From Cristatella mucedo (taxonomy: Eukaryota; Bryozoa; Phylactolaemata; Cristatellidae), in assembly GCA_009760855.2 (NCBI GenBank), contig WPIO01000071.1, forward strand, positions 291,501 to 355,500: a stretch of DNA of 64,000 nucleotides, written 5' to 3'. Below are positions 1 through 13,100 of this stretch, in pieces; the first letter of the stretch is position 1; the number at the start of each line of letters is the position of its first letter. The notes under the pieces are model-generated. The model was not told where the DNA came from. It saw nothing but the letters and a program-made list of their open reading frames with translations, and did not search any database. The position numbers were made by a program, and so were the translations under genes.

Positions 1-500
1 CCGTCCAAGTGCTCGATTGTGAACCGCTTTTTGCCAGCTCAGCTTCAATTGAATCAGCCGCAGACGAAATTACAATCAAAAGAAGTAGCATCGCCCAGAC
101 CAATGTCGGTGCGCGCGCGCGCAGCCTGACAGCAATCGCTTGCATTGAGTGCGAAAAGTTGATGAGCGGAGGCCCGGCAAACGACACCCCGCGGTTTAGG
201 CAGTTTTGGAGCACTTTTACCAAAACCTACCATGCAGAGTGCAGTGAAGTCACGAACGGAAGTTCTCAGAAACAACAAGCAACGGAACCTGATTAGCGCG
301 AAACTACGTCCACTCGAATAGCGAAATATAAATGACGCATTAAAAAGAGTCAACGGACCACAGCGAAGTGGCGCACGCTCACTTCCGCTCGATTCCACCA
401 CTGAGACGGAGAAGCGTCAGACGCTTTCTTTGTGACTAACTCACGATACATCACTTTTTCGGCCATGATCGCACAAAAAGGTACGAGTTTAATGTGATTA
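1..500. other. Unassigned 5' end of window
   Basis: Short open frames exist on both strands, but none has family motifs, splice sites or a repeat structure that I can support. The stretch includes a short GC alternation near 112-120. I see no gene here. Confidence 0.3.
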
Positions 501-504
501 GAAA

Positions 505-590
505 TGAATCAATTTATCCGAGGGTGCTATATCAAATGCACTATTTATTGTTATTATTATAATTATTATAATTATTATTGTGAGGCTGCA
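505..590 (+). repeat. L2-A type 3' tail ending in ATT-rich run
   Basis: The phrase gagggtgctatatcaaatgc followed by an ATT/TTA run matches the end of the L2-A and SINE-1 elements found elsewhere in the window. Only the last 60-80 bases are present, so the parent cannot be told. Confidence 0.5.
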
Positions 591-639
591 GCAACCTTCA
601 CTAGAGAAATACACATGTCTTCGCACGTCAAATGCGGCT

Positions 640-740
640 AAATAGACTTGCGCTTATCTATTCTTATCTATTATATATTATCTATTATACTATTATATCT
701 ATTATATATTATCTATTATATTACTTATCTGTTATATTAA
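640..740. repeat. TATCTATTA-type simple repeat
   Basis: The stretch is built from repeated tatctatta and attatatctatt units and is very AT-rich. It is a low-complexity expansion next to the SINE at 825-985. Confidence 0.7.
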
Positions 741-824
741 TAGACTTGCGCAGCAGAACGACCTTGGAAGAGGGAACGGGGCGAGAGGCTTCATGCTTCA
801 TGTCGAATAAAAAAATATAATTCT

Positions 825-985
825 TTGGTATAAGAGAAGTAAGAGAACTTAATCTCACTTCAGGTGCATCGCATATTCCGCCGCAGGGCTCGAGCTCACA
901 ACCTCGGCCATCGAATGCGTCCAGCTTGACCTTGGTTGGGGCGAGCAACGTAACCGCTGGGCCAAACCCGCACGGCTCAGGCTGC
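825..985 (-). mobile_element. SINE-1, tRNA-derived, minus orientation
   Basis: Read on the minus strand it has a tRNA-like head with a box A-like segment (gggcccagcggttacg-like) and a box B-like segment (gaggttgtgagctcgagccc). The shared tail with GAGATTAAGTTCTC follows. The same layout is seen at 24085, 54968 and 58888. It has diverged a few percent to tens of percent from those copies. Confidence 0.6.
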
Positions 986-994
986 GCGTTTGTT

Positions 995-1265
995 GCGAAA
1001 CGCCAACTACTGTCCTTCTGCCGACTATGGCACATCCTTTTCTGCGGTCCTGAGCTGCTACTTCCATGCCAATCACTACCTCAGCTGCTCTCCTGACTCT
1101 GCTATGCTTCCCACTTTCTTTTTGCTGCGCGTGACATGAAGTCTGTTGGCTACAGAATGCGCACCGAAAGCCGCTTAGGCTGTGATTGAGCTATACACAA
1201 CTCTCCTGCCTAAAATCCACATAGTTTTTGTGGTGTTTGTGTGGAGTAACAGATGGAGATACGGG
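995..1265 (+). mobile_element. L2-B retrotransposon, 3' end fragment
   Basis: The end of the L2-B open frame and its 3' UTR are recognisable (gccgactatggcacatc, agtctgttggctac, gccgcttaggctgtga). They match the minus-strand copy at 37305-37560 and the split copy at 26770/30508. It ends near gtggagtaacagatggagat. Confidence 0.7.
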
Positions 1266-2339
1266 ACGTTACTTATAAGTCGGCGTTCAAAATATAATCT
1301 CAAAGGTTTTAGTCTGCCTCCATTCGTCGCAAAGCATTTCCATTCACATTTTCCAACTCGCTCTCGAAGGCGCAGAAGGCGCCTTCTCTCCCGGGAAGGA
1401 AAGAGGGAAAGACAAGGCAAAGGTCAAGGGCAGGGCAAAAGGAAAGGACAAGGCAAAGGCAGCTTTGGCTCGCGAATCCGAGCCGGGGCTCAAGGCCGAC
1501 CTTGTCGCCTGAGATCGCCCGCATGGCGTCCGGAAGTCAGGAACGTCACAGGAAGCTGCAGAAGAAGGTGGCGGCGGCGGCGGCCCCGACGTGCCGTACC
1601 TCAGAACTCGAGCCTGCGACCTTAGCCGTCGTAGGAGAGCACCTGACCGGCAGGGGGTTAGGGTCAGGGTCAGTGGGAGTCAGGGTCGGTGCGCTCGCCT
1701 TTAGGCGGCTAGAAAGAGGAGGCGGCACAGGCCGGCAGGCTGATACGTCAGTGCGGAAAGCCGCCATGGCCAAACTCGTCAATAAGCGTGCAAGCTCGTG
1801 ACGCCTAATTCATCATCGGATCGACGAACAGCAAGTTGCTGAATTTACAGCCGCAATTTATTCACAAGACACTCAATTTGAGGCTGTCTATCTGCCTGCT
1901 GACCCTGCTGCTTGAGTTGAGGACTATCGCTTTGCAGCGACAGTAGAGCGTCTAAAGTTCCTTCGTGCGAAATCCAGCCCGCTCGTCTAAAGAGCCTCAC
2001 AAGCTTAAAAGTCTCGTCAATATTTGCGAGTAAATAATGTCTTTTCGTAAATCAATGTTTCCATTGCTGGAAACAGGATAATTATTTAAACGTCAACAAT
2101 TTGACAGACGCCGAGTCACGTGGCCATGTTACTATTGGAGTCGGCAGGCGCGCCTTTTACTTTGAACGCGATCGCGTCCCCGGATCGTGCGGAGCTCTGT
2201 TTCTTTTAGAGACACATGGCAATTTTCACCGGAATTTCTTCTGTTTGATCCAGTTGCAAAGCTGCTGAACTGGTGAGGATGATTTATTTTCGCTAGGGGA
2301 AAAAGCATCATCAGAGTGGGCCCCCTATATATCCATTAT
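1266..2339. other. Unassigned, GC-rich in first half
   Basis: The part from about 1380 to 1780 is GC-rich, with short repeats of aaggmaaagg and ggcggcggcgg type. Open frames there encode basic or Ala-rich low-complexity peptides. A frame at 1502-1801 (+, 99 residues) has no motif I recognise. From 1800 the DNA returns to ordinary composition with nothing identifiable. Confidence 0.3.
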
Positions 2340-2340
2340 A

Positions 2341-2388
<48 letters not shown>

Positions 2389-2395
2389 ATATGTG
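2340..2395. repeat. (TA)n microsatellite passing into (TG)n
   Basis: About 20 TA units are followed by a short TG run. It is a plain dinucleotide repeat. Confidence 0.95.
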
Positions 2396-3205
<810 letters not shown>

Positions 3206-4090
3206 AGGGAGAGAGAAGATTCAATGTGTTAACACGGTATTTATTACTAAAAAAACTTTAAAGGAATTGCTTTTCTGTATGTGTCTTAATAATGTAAATA
3301 ATGTAATTAGTCAAAATAATGTAACGAGTGTCTTACTGAAGATGCGCTTCAATAAGCTAGCAGCCAGAGAGACGGTGCAACTATCAACTGGCAACTATCT
3401 TGGGCATTTGCCGATCAATTACCGAATCCTACGGAAAGACGAACTGGAGAAAAATAGCAGTAGTAATCTTGCAAGCACGTCTTTCAGAAATACTCTGGCT
3501 GGGAGTATTTCAGTTGACCACGTTGATTGCTGGTTGAACCCATATTTCCGGCTCAGCTTGAGCTTTGTTAGGAAAGCTGCCACAAAAGTAAGGCCGTACC
3601 AAATTTCTCATATTTTGCGTAGCATCTTTACGTGTGCACGCACGTGTGTGCTGGAATTTGCGTAATCTACGGAGCCCGATGAGTTGCACGCTGGTACATC
3701 TCTCTTTAAAGAATGTCTTGGCATCTGGCATCGATGAGCTTCCGCCCAACGTGCTGCGCTGCTGGTAAAGCTGTTGTGCGAATCGCTGTGAATAGCTGTG
3801 AATCGCTGAACATAAATATGAATATAATCAATATAAAAATGTATATCAATCAATATAATATATTATATAATATAATATAATCAATATAATCATGTAATAA
3901 ATATATCATCATAATATAATCGCTGCACATCAATATAATGACTGCCTTTGTGAAACCGAAGTCGAGTTTTGATCTGCTGCAATTACTATCAATTACAATT
4001 TTGCGGCTAATCTAAAAAGGCATACTACCGTTTCAACAAGGACTTATTCGTCGCAGCCAATCAATACTAATGGGGTTTCATATAATACGA
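3206..4090. other. Unassigned, one unrecognised open frame
   Basis: A 132-codon frame runs at 3267-3665 (+) with mixed composition and no clear low complexity. I do not recognise it, and no flanking splice sites stand out. From 3780 to 3930 there is an AT-rich cluster of aatataat units. Confidence 0.25.
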
Positions 4091-4144
4091 GCAGCTCACT
4101 ACTTGTGGACTCGCCTAAGGACTCGCTTCGCTGACTCATAGTAG

Positions 4145-4640
4145 CCGGCGAGTGGTGATAGTACACTAGGTAAGGCGGTTGCTTTTCACGACCTCGGTCC
4201 CGAGGTCGTGGGTTCGAATGCTATTATAATAATAATATTAATAATAATAATGCACTTGATAAAGCGCCCTCAGAGAACTAAATCTCTCTTAATAGGTGCT
4301 TTACATTTGCTGCAAGGGGAAACGCGATTGAATGGTGAGTAATAACATGCTTGAAAAACAAACAAAATGAATAATATGGTTAGGGATGACATGCACAGGG
4401 TCAGCATGCAAATGTGGTTAGTGGCAGCATGCACAGTGTTAGCACGCATAAGCACATGAAGGACGAATCACAGGGACCCAGTAAATGCTGTCCTAAATAG
4501 GTATGTTTTTAAATTCTTTTTAAATAAGGATCCTGCGGTGGGCGATCCTATATTGCCGCTGCAAGCGGTAGTAATAGCCGTAAAGACGGCTCTTCTGTCA
4601 CTATACAGAAAGACTGCTGAATCAGCTAGTATCTTGTTTT
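4145..4640 (+). mobile_element. SINE-2, tRNA-derived, split by an L2-A tail
   Basis: The head at 4145-4221 has box A-like actaggtaaggcggttgc and box B-like ggtcgtgggttcgaatgc. The body resumes near 4530 with cctgcggtgggcgatcc and continues through tagccgtaaagacggctctt. The copy at 23535-23705 has the same head and body joined directly, which shows that 4222-4528 is a later insertion. Confidence 0.7.
4222..4528 (-). mobile_element. L2-A 3' fragment inserted in SINE-2
   Basis: Read on the minus strand it contains the last codons and full 3' UTR of L2-A, ending with GAGATTTAGTTCTC, the gcgctttatc phrase and an ATT-type tail. It is heavily 5'-truncated, as is usual for LINE insertions. Confidence 0.8.
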
Positions 4641-4800
4641 ATTTTCATTAAGTAAGACAACGCAGTGCCAACTTGCTTCTTGACTGAAGTTCGCCATCTT
4701 GCCGCGTGATGCATGCGATCGTGCGGCGTTAAGGACTTTCTCTCGCTTTAATTAGTAGAGATGATCTATAGAGATAATCGCAAGAACAATGCTAACGGGG

Positions 4801-5185
4801 TTCTATATAGTATGATATATATATAGATCATCGCAAGAGAATATTCAGATCGTCACGTCACGTATTGAAAACGTAAGCATCGACCGAAGCTTCGAGCAGC
4901 ACTTTTAGGAGGCCGTTATGCAGGTTGGTCACGTAAGAGGTTAAAATTATTAGTTGAAATTTTTGCGTATATAGCCCAATCGGTAGGAAGCCGTTTTAGA
5001 AGCAAAGAAATTTGACGCGCTTCGCAGAGTGCCACTGAGCGGACGGTTACTGCAGCAGGGTGTTTGGTGCGTTAGACTGGGTTGGGTTATTGCCAAGACC
5101 CACTGCGTCCGAAGAAGTCGTTTGTATCCGATGATATCACCCGCTTACGTAAATAAGATAGCGTTGTCTACTTTCAGCTAACACT
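4801..5185. other. Unassigned upstream region of receptor gene 1
   Basis: This holds the 5' flank of the predicted signal-peptide exon. I see no convincing TATA or initiator element that I would assign. A short tatatatatag run is near 4816-4826. Confidence 0.25.
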
Positions 5186-5371
5186 GTGGGCAAAAGGATG
5201 GTGAGGACTGGGCGCGATAAAGTTGCTGCAGAGACGGCACGTGACATTAGTGGCTGGGCTAGCTCACCGCCGGCAGGCTCTGATAATTTGAGTCAAGTTG
5301 CATCGAATATCCGGCAGACCGGTCCAGTTTCGTCGGCGGCGCTTCTCGCGAAATCTACGCGCGAAGCCTCG

Positions 5372-5450
5372 ATGGCCAATCGCGGATTACACTCGACAGT
5401 GCTTCCGCCTCTTGCTGTCGTACTTATCACATGGTTAACTGGATCAATAG
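5372..5450 (+). CDS. Exon 1 of receptor gene 1, signal peptide
   Basis: It encodes a basic N-terminus and a hydrophobic core ([17 protein letters not shown]). It ends with a phase 1 donor, ATAG|gtacaaat. Joined to exon 2 it gives ...TGSIAEV, with a plausible cleavage after Ser-Ile-Ala. Read-through past the donor stays open into a GCG repeat until 5695. Confidence 0.6.
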
Positions 5451-5458
5451 GTACAAAT

Positions 5459-5551
<93 letters not shown>

Positions 5552-5897
5552 GCAGTGGCGGCGGCTGCGGTGGCGGTGGCGGCAGCGGCAGCGGCAGCGG
5601 CAGCGGCAAAGCTGCAGCCAAGTGGCAATGTAGCAAGCTTGCGAGAGCTTGCTTCGAAAAAACAGCTCGACTGCGCTTGCATGTTGGTCGGCTAATAGCT
5701 CTCATCAGAGCGCGGCGACGGCAATAGGGAAATACGGAAATTCACCTAAACTTTTTGCTGTGGCATTCCTATGGCGATGTGCCGAAGCAATGACTCTCTT
5801 TTCTCTCTCTCTCTCTCTCTCTTCCTCTCAATCTCTCTTTCCCCCTCTCTCACTCTTTCTTTCAGTCTCTCTCTCACTCTTACTTTCTCTCTCTCTC

Positions 5898-5939
<42 letters not shown>

Positions 5940-8900
5940 ACTCTCTTTCTCTGACGCACTATGACTCTCTCTTTCTCTCTCAGTTGCTTCATATCTCTTC
6001 TCCCTCTCTCTCCCCTTTTCTCTGTATTTCTATCACTTTCTCTCTCTCTCTCTCTCTGTCGCTTTCTCTCTGTTTATCTCTCTATCTTTCTCTCCCCCTC
6101 TCTCTTCCTCTAAATCTTGCTGTCTCGGTCTCTCAGTCTCTCCCCGTCTGTCTTTCTTTGGAGCACACTGAGCTTCTAGGGCTCGCTGCCGATTCTTCAA
6201 AGAAACGTATTTGCAAGGCACTGTCAGGACATACAACAATGCCTACATAGCTCTTTACTTTGATGAGCGTTACAGTTATAATAATAATAATAATATTGCA
6301 CTTGATAAAGCGCCCTCAGAGAACTTAATCTCTTTCTAGGCGCTTTACATTTGCTGCAAAGTGATACGCAATAGAATAGTAAGTAAAATCATGCTTGAAA
6401 AACAAACAAAATGAATAATATGGTTAGGGATGACATGCACTGGGTCAGCATGCAAATGTGGTTAGTGGCAGCATAAACAGTTTCAGCACGCATAAGCACA
6501 TGAAGGAAATCACAAGGACCCTCTAAATGCTGTCCTTAATATTTGTGTTTTTAAGTCCTTTTTAAATGTGGTCAAGTCAGGGAATGTTCTGACGCAAGTC
6601 GGGAAGGAGTTCCAGGCTTTGGGAGCATACGAACTAAATGCACGGTCTCCAAAGGATTTGAGGTTTGTACGAGGTATTGGTAGAATTTTGGATTCCGAAA
6701 AGCGGGTGGTACGATGCTTGGCCTGGTGAGGTAGTAGATCTGAGAGATAGGCTGTAGCTAAAGAATGAAGTGACCTAAAAGTTAGCGACAAAACCTTAAA
6801 GTTGATTCGTTGCTTGACTGGTAGCCAGTGCAGGTCGGCGATATGTGGTATGATGAGGCAACTGCGAGGCTCACCACAGACTAGCCTAGCTGTGGAGTCT
6901 TGCACCAGTTGTAATCGCCTGATTGCACATGCCGGTAGGCCAGGAAGCAGCGAGTTATAGATATGTTGAATTTACAAGAATATTGCCGGAAGTTCTGGGA
7001 GCACTAAAAAAGCCATAGAAAATTCTTTTCTTACGTGCAGCATCCCTATATAAGAACATTGCACTTTTTTGACTTCTTAGTGAGCACTACTTAGCCTTAT
7101 TGTGAGAGTAGATTGAACGCATCGCTAAAATGCGATTAATCTCGTTTATCTGCACTCATCTAGTTTTGAAAAAAACGGACAGGAAAATAGATATTAATTG
7201 TCTCCTAGGCGTTACATGTCATTGCATGTCGAAATCGCAGTGATGTTCGATCCCAACCACTTAGGACTGCTTAAATACTAGAAAAGCCACGAACTCACTC
7301 GCGACTGACGTCGGGAAACCCACTGAGTTGGCGAGATTGGAAAACGAAGTGCAAAAACCCGTCTGATTCTCAAAGCTTTAGCGGGTTCTTGTGATTTGTC
7401 GCTTCTGTGGGCATGCATGCTGAAGTTGTCCATGCTGTTCATGCATGAATGGAAACTTAACCATGAATGGAATGCTTCCTGTGAAACTCATGCAAAGTGC
7501 CTAGATAGAGATTACGTTCTTTAGGCGCACAATAAAATGTATCGTTCCTACTGTTGTTACTAATTACTGGTCTAGCTGGTCACGTCACCTCGACCTATAA
7601 CCTACTGAAATTTAGTGCTCCTGCTGTGCTACTGCAACTGCCACTCTGCCCAAGTATCCGCACAGTATCCGCTCAAGCTTCCAACCGTCTACCCGTCTGT
7701 CATATGTCGACTGTGCATTCTAGTTATTCCCTCGTCCTGGTATTAGATAGTATTCAAACTCTGCTCGCTGCAGGCGTAGGGCAGTGAAATGTAATTTTTG
7801 TGAAAACTGATTATTCGAATATAGACCAAATGAAATTTTCTTAATGATGTGGGCCTGTAGACCTTTTCAATGCGACCGGAAGCTATCAAAAACAAAAAAA
7901 TTGATATAGATTACCGCCAATAATCTTTTTTTTGCAGCTGAAGTAATGGAGTCTTCATTGACTGGCAATCAGATCCCATTCCAGTGCCCTAAGGCAATTG
8001 TCTGCGCAAAAATCTCTCGTCACGTCAGCATCACCAAAGTTGAGGCAACAATTCAATCGCGGACTTGCACTCTCATTTCAGCCAAGGGTACGCTGATCGG
8101 AGATTTGGAGAAGTATTTTAATGAAGACTGTTTTTCCAAGACAAATAATGCTGATACACTAAAAATTCCTGAAAAAACCATCACCGAACTTGCCCTCGAA
8201 GCCAAATGTATCTCCAATACTCAATCTCCAACCAAGTTGACTGTGTCCTTTGATTGCGTAAGTTCCGAGAAACCAAGTACACAAGCTGTGCCGTTGTCAT
8301 CTTTTACCATACAGCTGCCAAAACCTTCGACGGTGCCTACTGTGTCAATAAATACAGAGATGCTGACCAAGAAAAGTTCATTAACGGAAGCTTCGAGCAG
8401 TGAGGCAACCCCAGTGATGACAACAGGTTTAGGTATTCTTTTTACGACAACACGTACGTACGTGACGTCAACGGAAACGCATGCTACGAAGAGCCTAGTA
8501 TTGAATGTAACAGGGGCAGATGAAACGTATCCCACACATCAAATCTTTCAAACAGCTACTTGGTTCATCCAACCTACAGGTGAGGCTTATGTAGCGATAT
8601 GAGATTTCTCTCTCTCTTTCTCTGGAATCGAGAAAAGCTTTAATAAGTAGCCCTATTATAAGTACTATTATGAATCAATTTTAGGGGCCCCCAGTATATT
8701 AAGAATGACGCAATAATTATGAGAAGTCCTGTATCAAGCATTGATAGTCAGGCTAATAAAAAATCGCATGAAGCCAATAAAAAGTCGGCCATGCATTTAA
8801 ATTTGAAGACCAAGCTCGTAAAAAATCTCATATTTAAGCTGTAAAAAGCTAACTCAAGATGTAACTTCATTGTAGTAATTTCATTGTGACGTATTAGTTT

Positions 8901-9448
8901 CAACATTATAACTTTCAAAATAGAAATAAATTAAAAAATTGATTCGCAATTTGTTGAATACAAATTTCCGCTAAAAACCATACGGCAAGAATAAGGTCGA
9001 TGTGACGATAAGTCCGATTGACAAGTAAGTAAGTACGATGATGGGAAGTCTGATCGTATCCAGTACGTACCAACAGTATGAACAACGTAATGAAGTGATG
9101 CTTCGAGAAACCAGGCTGCTTTCAAGAGTTCTAGAATGCTGCTCAAGTGAGACTCATACTTTTCTAGGTATTCAACTGACGAATGCGGGTGGATGCCTGT
9201 CGCACGGTCATTTCTCCCTGAAGTTGCCTAGCGTAACCCTCGAAATTAACTCCGCTGAATCAATCTCCCGTGACGTCAGGAAGCTGTCTCTGCTGTAAAA
9301 AAATTGCCACGTTACCGCGTCTTCGCAACGTAGCCGAGTCTGAACCAAATTTAAGCCAGGCATTGCTGCAAAGATTGCTAGAATCTCAAAGTCTAGGACC
9401 GTTGGCCAAGATGGCATTTGCACATAGATACACACACACACACACACA

Positions 9449-9505
<57 letters not shown>

Positions 9506-9565
9506 GCATATATATATATATATATACATATACATACATATACATATGCATATACATATATACAT

Positions 9566-9633
<68 letters not shown>

Positions 9634-10056
9634 GAAATCCCTGCTTAACCCCTTGTAAATCACTACAGTCAGGTTGCCTACGACTGCACGAGGCACTTAC
9701 AGTTCGTGCAAAAGCAATGTAGCTAGTAGGCTGGTTTGTATTAAACGCCGAAACTGTTTGGCCGCACAAATTCTCGTCGACCTGCTGTATGACTGCGAAT
9801 TAAGTACTAGTGTTATTTAGTATAGTATATATAGTAATACTATACTATACTATACTATGCTATGCTATGCCATGCTATGCTATGCCATGCTATGCTTTGC
9901 TTAGCCATACTTTGCTATGCCATGCTATGCCATGTCATGCCATGCCGTACCATACCGTACCATACCAGACAGTACTATACTATACTATATAATAACAAAG
10001 TAAAATAAAATATAAAAACATATAACATAATAATACATACCATTATATATACATAC

Positions 10057-10088
<32 letters not shown>

Positions 10089-10108
10089 ACATATATATAT
10101 ATATATAC

Positions 10109-10145
<37 letters not shown>

Positions 10146-13100
10146 CTACAGGGTTCTAAAGCTACTTGGCTGCCCCGATTCTAGCCGACCAGCTATGACT
10201 GCGAATGAAGCAAGGTATATAATACAGGGTTCGAACATTATAATTAATGTCCTGATTTCCCTGATCGCTCTCGTCTAATTATCCGAAATACTTGCTAATT
10301 GAACTTACTTACTTGCCTATCGGACTTACCATCACACCGGCTACCCTTCGTAATCAAGCCGTTTGGATTCATCTCTGGCCAATCTCTAGTCCTTTGAAAA
10401 GAAATGCCGTAAGTTTGCTCGCTTCGAAATGTAATGCATCTCCGTCTGTAACTCCACAAAGCCATTAACACTATGCGGGTGTTACGCAGGAGGGTAGTTT
10501 AAATAAAATATACGCATTCGAAAATCCCTAGCTCTCCGCCGACTAAGCTCTGACACCGCGCGACGTCCTGACATCTGTTGACGTGATGGTATTTAAAAAT
10601 GCTACACAAATTAATGACTCCTGCCTGCTCTTGCTTGATACTTATGAATCGTTTTATATGCTTGTAGATGTAAAGCATCTAGCGGTTACGACTAAAGCAT
10701 TTACATAGTCACTTTCTATTTCAGTGAAATTACCGAGAAATATATACTGCTTTCTTCAGGCAAAGAGGAACGCATATTTGCACAGTGCATCAATTTGCAT
10801 ATCACAGTTTGTATATTTGCATATTATAATATTGAAATATAGTCATAATAAGGATGACCGTTATTGTAATTATAATTTTAGTTTTAGTCGAAGATAGTTT
10901 TCGTCAAGAATTGCCAGTTCCCTATGCGATACACGCAGCGATATTAATAATAATATACAGCAATAATCCTAATCTTTTTCGCTTTTTATGATTTTTCCCT
11001 TTGCATTTCAGAGACATCATCGTCGTCAAAAAACTGGACTGGAAGTGTCAATACATTCCAAACAAAGCAGAAAGATTGGTGTAAGTAACGAGAATTGTAG
11101 TGATTTAAACAAGTGAGCATGATGAACAAAATAAATATGTACATATGTACCTGTAGGTAATAAATATGTACATATGTACATGTAGTAACTTGCATACGGC
11201 CCCGTTGCATAATAGGCAAACAAGTTTCGTTCAGTTTCATAATTCTAATAAACAGAACGTTATGACAACACAGTATTTTCAGGTCAGTAGGAATGCTTTA
11301 ATCACATCTTTTGAGCTTTTCCAATGTTAGTATGTTAAAACAACACAAAGTCAGCTTTAAATTTAATACAAGGAAACTTTGATTGGAGCTGTCCATTAAT
11401 CACTAAAATGATTGCTTTGTAAAATTTCTTCGCAGATGTTCAATAATGCATCACTGCGCAGTAACTGGTGAATTCAAACTAACGCTGTATATGTATAGTG
11501 TGTGCAGACTTACATCAATAGTAGGTTCAATAACAATCGGCGGCAACAGCTCGAAAACATTCATTTAAGTACCGGTAGACATGACAGTATTGGATATACG
11601 TGAAGTATGAAAAGTAAATATGTACATCCGAGTCAACCTTTAAATAGATGATTAAGCCAAGAATAAATTTACTTGACAGAATGTAAATAACTGACTTACC
11701 GCTTCGGTGAAGTTTTGACCACAACAAGTAATCGAAGGCAGTTGAAAACTTAGTCGTGAATTATAAATATCTGCATAAAGGCATTAACATCGTGTCCCAA
11801 ATGATGTAATCAATTACAAATGAGTTTTAGTTGTGTGCAAAAAAGATTCCGACCCGAATTCTTAGCATTGGTTACATTTTATAATTAATATTACATAAAT
11901 TACACTACTTACACTACTCCGACGAGATCAGAAGAATTACCCAGATAGCGGTGGCAGACTGGTGTAGCAGCATGTGGCCTGAGCTATGTAGCTGACCCAT
12001 TCGGCAGACGGTCCCGCTCCTACACTACAGCATCCGAGTAACTATAACACTACAACTCAAGTGTCAACGTTTGTTCATAGGGTTCTAACGGCAGCAGCTC
12101 GGCATTATCGGCTCCACCTTTCCTTGTTCTAGCACACTCCTTCCTCCCTGCTCTAGCCTTTACTCCAGTCAAGCCTTAGGCCCTGCTAGCAGACGATGTT
12201 ACCAGGAAAATATAGGAAATCGCCAAAAAAAAGCACTGCAGAAAAGATTCACAGATTCACTCTACACATGCCACTCGCAGCGATTCCATTTACATTCCTT
12301 TACATTTCCTTTCCTGCGATTCCATTTACAAAAAACCAACGAGACCAGTCAGAGGACGGCTTCTGCTTCGTTAGGTCACTTAGTATACGCACATAGTGTC
12401 GTAGTAATGAAGGATTAATTAGTGATCGAGGGATCCTCTAGTGCGCACCGAAAGTTTGAACTTCACTGTGAGTACGTGCAATGACATTGCATCACGTAAG
12501 TCGCAACTAAAGACGCACTTGCTTCGGTCAGCTTTTTGCCTGCCACGATGAACTTTGTTTTGGTCATGAATAATTTATCTGCTACATGTGCACGAATCAG
12601 TGCAAGGTTACAGCCAGAGGTGATGGTAACCTGTGCCCCTGAGAGTTCTATGGCTCGCTTTGCAGCTCGCTGGCACAGGCACGATGCTTGTGTACTTTTG
12701 ACATGCCATGCTTTTTTAAGCATACTGCATTGAGTGCCGCGTAATCGCGTCTATAGAATTCCTTGCAGTGAAATGCAAAGCACCCTAATGATAGACGTTA
12801 GTTTTCTTACTTTGCTTGGCCAATGATCCAATATAGATATTAATGCGTGTGAATCTAGGTTCTTAGCAAAACTAGCATTTTAAATAATGGTACCTTAATT
12901 TCAGTAAAGGAGCGAATTGACCCAGAACGGCAGTTCAAATGGGGAGGATCCCGTCGTATATTTCTCCGGCTCTAACTTTCTCTAACTTTCTCTAACATTT
13001 TTTTAACTTCTAACTCGAACCTGCTAATATCTAGGCTAATAGCTAATGCGTTTTCTCTAAGATTCATCAACTCATTACACCGCCGAAGAAAAGTGGCAGT

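Larger units (their letters stand above)
4091..4800. repeat. Dispersed repeat X, interrupted
   Basis: The outer parts (4091-4144, near 4690-4800) match 21283-21420. Shared phrases include tgtggactcgc, cgccatcttgccgcgtga and tctcgctttaattagt. The middle is occupied by SINE-2, which in turn holds an L2-A tail. No coding frame is seen. I cannot assign its class. Confidence 0.5.

Noticed and set aside
9386-9769. Long open frames over the CA/TA repeat.
   Set aside because: They consist of Tyr-Ile, Cys-Val or Thr-His dipeptide runs caused by the microsatellite and have no coding support.
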